In this document: piece after piece, positions 5,560 through 6,870 of the stretch
How the letters are laid out: every line of letters begins with the position of its first letter
How positions within the stretch are numbered: the first letter of the stretch is position 1
From: Alphaproteobacteria bacterium
GTDB taxonomy: Bacteria; Pseudomonadota; Alphaproteobacteria; SMXP01
Assembly: GCA_021774995.1 (NCBI GenBank)
Contig: JAJFIM010000469.1
Span: 1-6,870, forward strand
Direction of reading: 5' to 3'
Length of the DNA stretch: 6,870 bases
The notes under the pieces: generated by a model
Databases searched by the model: none
What the model was told of the DNA's origin: nothing
The model's input: the letters and a program-made list of their open reading frames with translations, nothing else
Translations under genes and position numbers: made by a program

Positions 5560-6870
5560 TTACACATCGAGGTTGGAGACCTGCAAAGCGTTGGTCTGGA
5601 TAAATTCGCGCCGGGGCTCCACCACATCTCCCATCAGTTTAGTGAAAATGTCATCGGCTGAATCCAGTTCATTCACTTTGACCTGGAGGAGCGAGCGCTG
5701 ACCAACGTCAAGCGTGGTTTCCCAAAGCTGGTCGGGATTCATCTCGCCCAAACCCTTATAGCGTTGAAGCGTCAGCCCCTTGCGGCCCGCCGCATAAATA
5801 TTTTCAAGCAATTGGGACGGCGCCCGAATTTCCACTAGGGCGTCTTTACGGCGCAGTTTGGCCGCCTTGATATAAACTTCCTGCAATTCCTCCGCCCAGG
5901 CGTCAAGCCGCCGCGCTTCGGAGCTGTTCATGAGAGGCGCGTCGATCATGCGAACTTCCCTCACGCCGCGCAGCTCGCGCGTGAACACCAGTCCCCCATC
6001 ATCTGTGGCCTCCCCGCTCCAGCCGCGTTCAATTTCCGGCGACAAGAGATCAAGGCGCCGCGCAATATAAGACGCCGCGTCTTTTCCTCTTTGCACGTCA
6101 CTTAATGCATCCGGATTAAGCGCCCCTGCGATCGCCGCCTGCTCAACGACAAACTGAGAATATTTATGCGGCACTTTGTCGAGTAGTTTTTTCACTTCCC
6201 GCGCCCGGTCAATGATCTCTCTCAAATCATTCCCGGCCCGCTGATCTCCGGTGTGAAGGGTCAGAACCGTTTCCTCAGTCCCCTTCTCGACGAGATATTC
6301 CTCCAGCTCCGCCTCATCCTTTAGGTAACGCTCAGCGTTCCCCTTTTTAACTTTATAGAGCGGAGGTTGGGCAATATAGAGATAGCCCCGGTCAATCAAT
6401 TCGGGCATCTGACGATAAAAGAACGTGAGCAACAATGTGCGGATATGAGCGCCATCAACATCGGCGTCCGTCATAATAATGACTTTGTGGTAGCGCAGCT
6501 TTTCGATATTAAAATCATCCCGGCCAATTCCCGTGCCCAAAGCTGTGATCAGCGTGCCGATCTCATTGGACGCCAGCTTCCGGTCATACCGCGCGCGCTC
6601 GACTTTAAGAATTTTGCCGCGCAGAGGCAGGATCGCCTGATTGGTGCGGTCGCGCGCCTGTTTGGCCGAGCCACCGGCGGAATCGCCCTCAACAATGAAT
6701 ATTTCTGATTTTGCCGGATCGCGTTCCTGACAATCAGCCAGTTTGCCCGGCAGATTGGCAACGTCGAAGGCGCTTTTACGGCGGGTAAGTTCGCGCGCCT
6801 TGCGGGCCGCTTCGCGCGCCGCGGCCGCCTCCACCACCTTGGCGACGATTGTTTTGGCCTCTGCGGGATG
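5560..6870 (-). CDS. gyrB: DNA gyrase subunit B, C-terminal part (5' end outside the window)
   Basis: GyrB is the ATPase subunit that, with GyrA, introduces negative supercoils into DNA. The visible 436 residues begin at HPAEAKTIVAKVVEA and run open from the window edge, so the gene is cut only by the window; the ATPase and most of the transducer domain (several hundred residues) are missing. The TOPRIM domain has the catalytic Glu in EGDSAGGSAKQARDR (61-75) and the metal-binding Asp cluster DADVDGAHIRTL (135-146). After it comes a segment of about 150 residues (about 180-340) like the insert of long proteobacterial GyrB, then QRYKGLGEMNPDQLWETT (369-386) and the C-terminus VEPRREFIQTNALQVSNLDV. 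That ending and the insert favour GyrB over ParE. A GTG at 6835-6837 is an internal Val codon, not the start. The gene is convergent with fabI, with stop codons 7 bases apart. Confidence 0.96.
   Translation of the reverse strand, partial: HPAEAKTIVAKVVEAAAAREAARKARELTRRKSAFDVANLPGKLADCQERDPAKSEIFIVEGDSAGGSAKQARDRTNQAILPLRGKILKVERARYDRKLASNEIGTLITALGTGIGRDDFNIEKLRYHKVIIMTDADVDGAHIRTLLLTFFYRQMPELIDRGYLYIAQPPLYKVKKGNAERYLKDEAELEEYLVEKGTEETVLTLHTGDQRAGNDLREIIDRAREVKKLLDKVPHKYSQFVVEQAAIAGALNPDALSDVQRGKDAASYIARRLDLLSPEIERGWSGEATDDGGLVFTRELRGVREVRMIDAPLMNSSEARRLDAWAEELQEVYIKAAKLRRKDALVEIRAPSQLLENIYAAGRKGLTLQRYKGLGEMNPDQLWETTLDVGQRSLLQVKVNELDSADDIFTKLMGDVVEPRREFIQTNALQVSNLDV

Noticed and set aside
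6835..6837. GTG as a start codon for a 425-residue protein
   Set aside because: The frame stays open to the window edge with clear GyrB residues upstream (HPAEAKTIVAK), so the codon is internal.

Overview
The window looks like chromosomal DNA from an alphaproteobacterium. The evidence is protein-level: a fabA-fabB-fabI cluster, an Ffh with the TRVDGDGRGG form of the GTPase G4 region, a bS16 with a long Ala/Glu-rich tail, and a GyrB with a KQARDR TOPRIM context. The order or genus cannot be set from this sequence alone. Nothing suggests a mobile element, phage, CRISPR array or recent transfer; every recognisable gene is housekeeping.

Layout. Positions 1-2125, minus strand: ffh (signal recognition particle GTPase), rpsP (ribosomal protein bS16) and the first 70 codons of rimM (30S maturation factor), closely spaced and probably one transcript. 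A candidate promoter lies just upstream of ffh. Positions 2360-2695, minus strand: a small unrecognised protein with three predicted membrane segments, a good ribosome binding site, and a hairpin at its stop codon. Positions 2696-2980: a 285-bp divergent intergenic region. Positions 2981-5552, plus strand: fabA, fabB and fabI with gaps of 15 and 4 bases, almost certainly an operon. Positions 5560-6870, minus strand: the C-terminal 436 residues of GyrB, convergent with fabI across only 7 bases.

How they work together. FabA makes and isomerises the 10-carbon enoyl-ACP to the cis-3 form, FabB elongates it into the unsaturated branch, and FabI carries out the enoyl reduction that ends each elongation cycle. 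The cluster therefore supplies unsaturated and saturated acyl chains for membranes. The ffh-rpsP-rimM block joins membrane protein targeting with small-subunit ribosome assembly, an arrangement common in Proteobacteria and usually continued by trmD and rplS (outside this window). GyrB is the ATPase/TOPRIM subunit of DNA gyrase.

I found no convincing new biological system. The points most worth a second look are the small membrane protein divergent from fabA, the very tight fabI/gyrB convergence without a visible terminator, and residue differences near the active sites of FabI and FabB.
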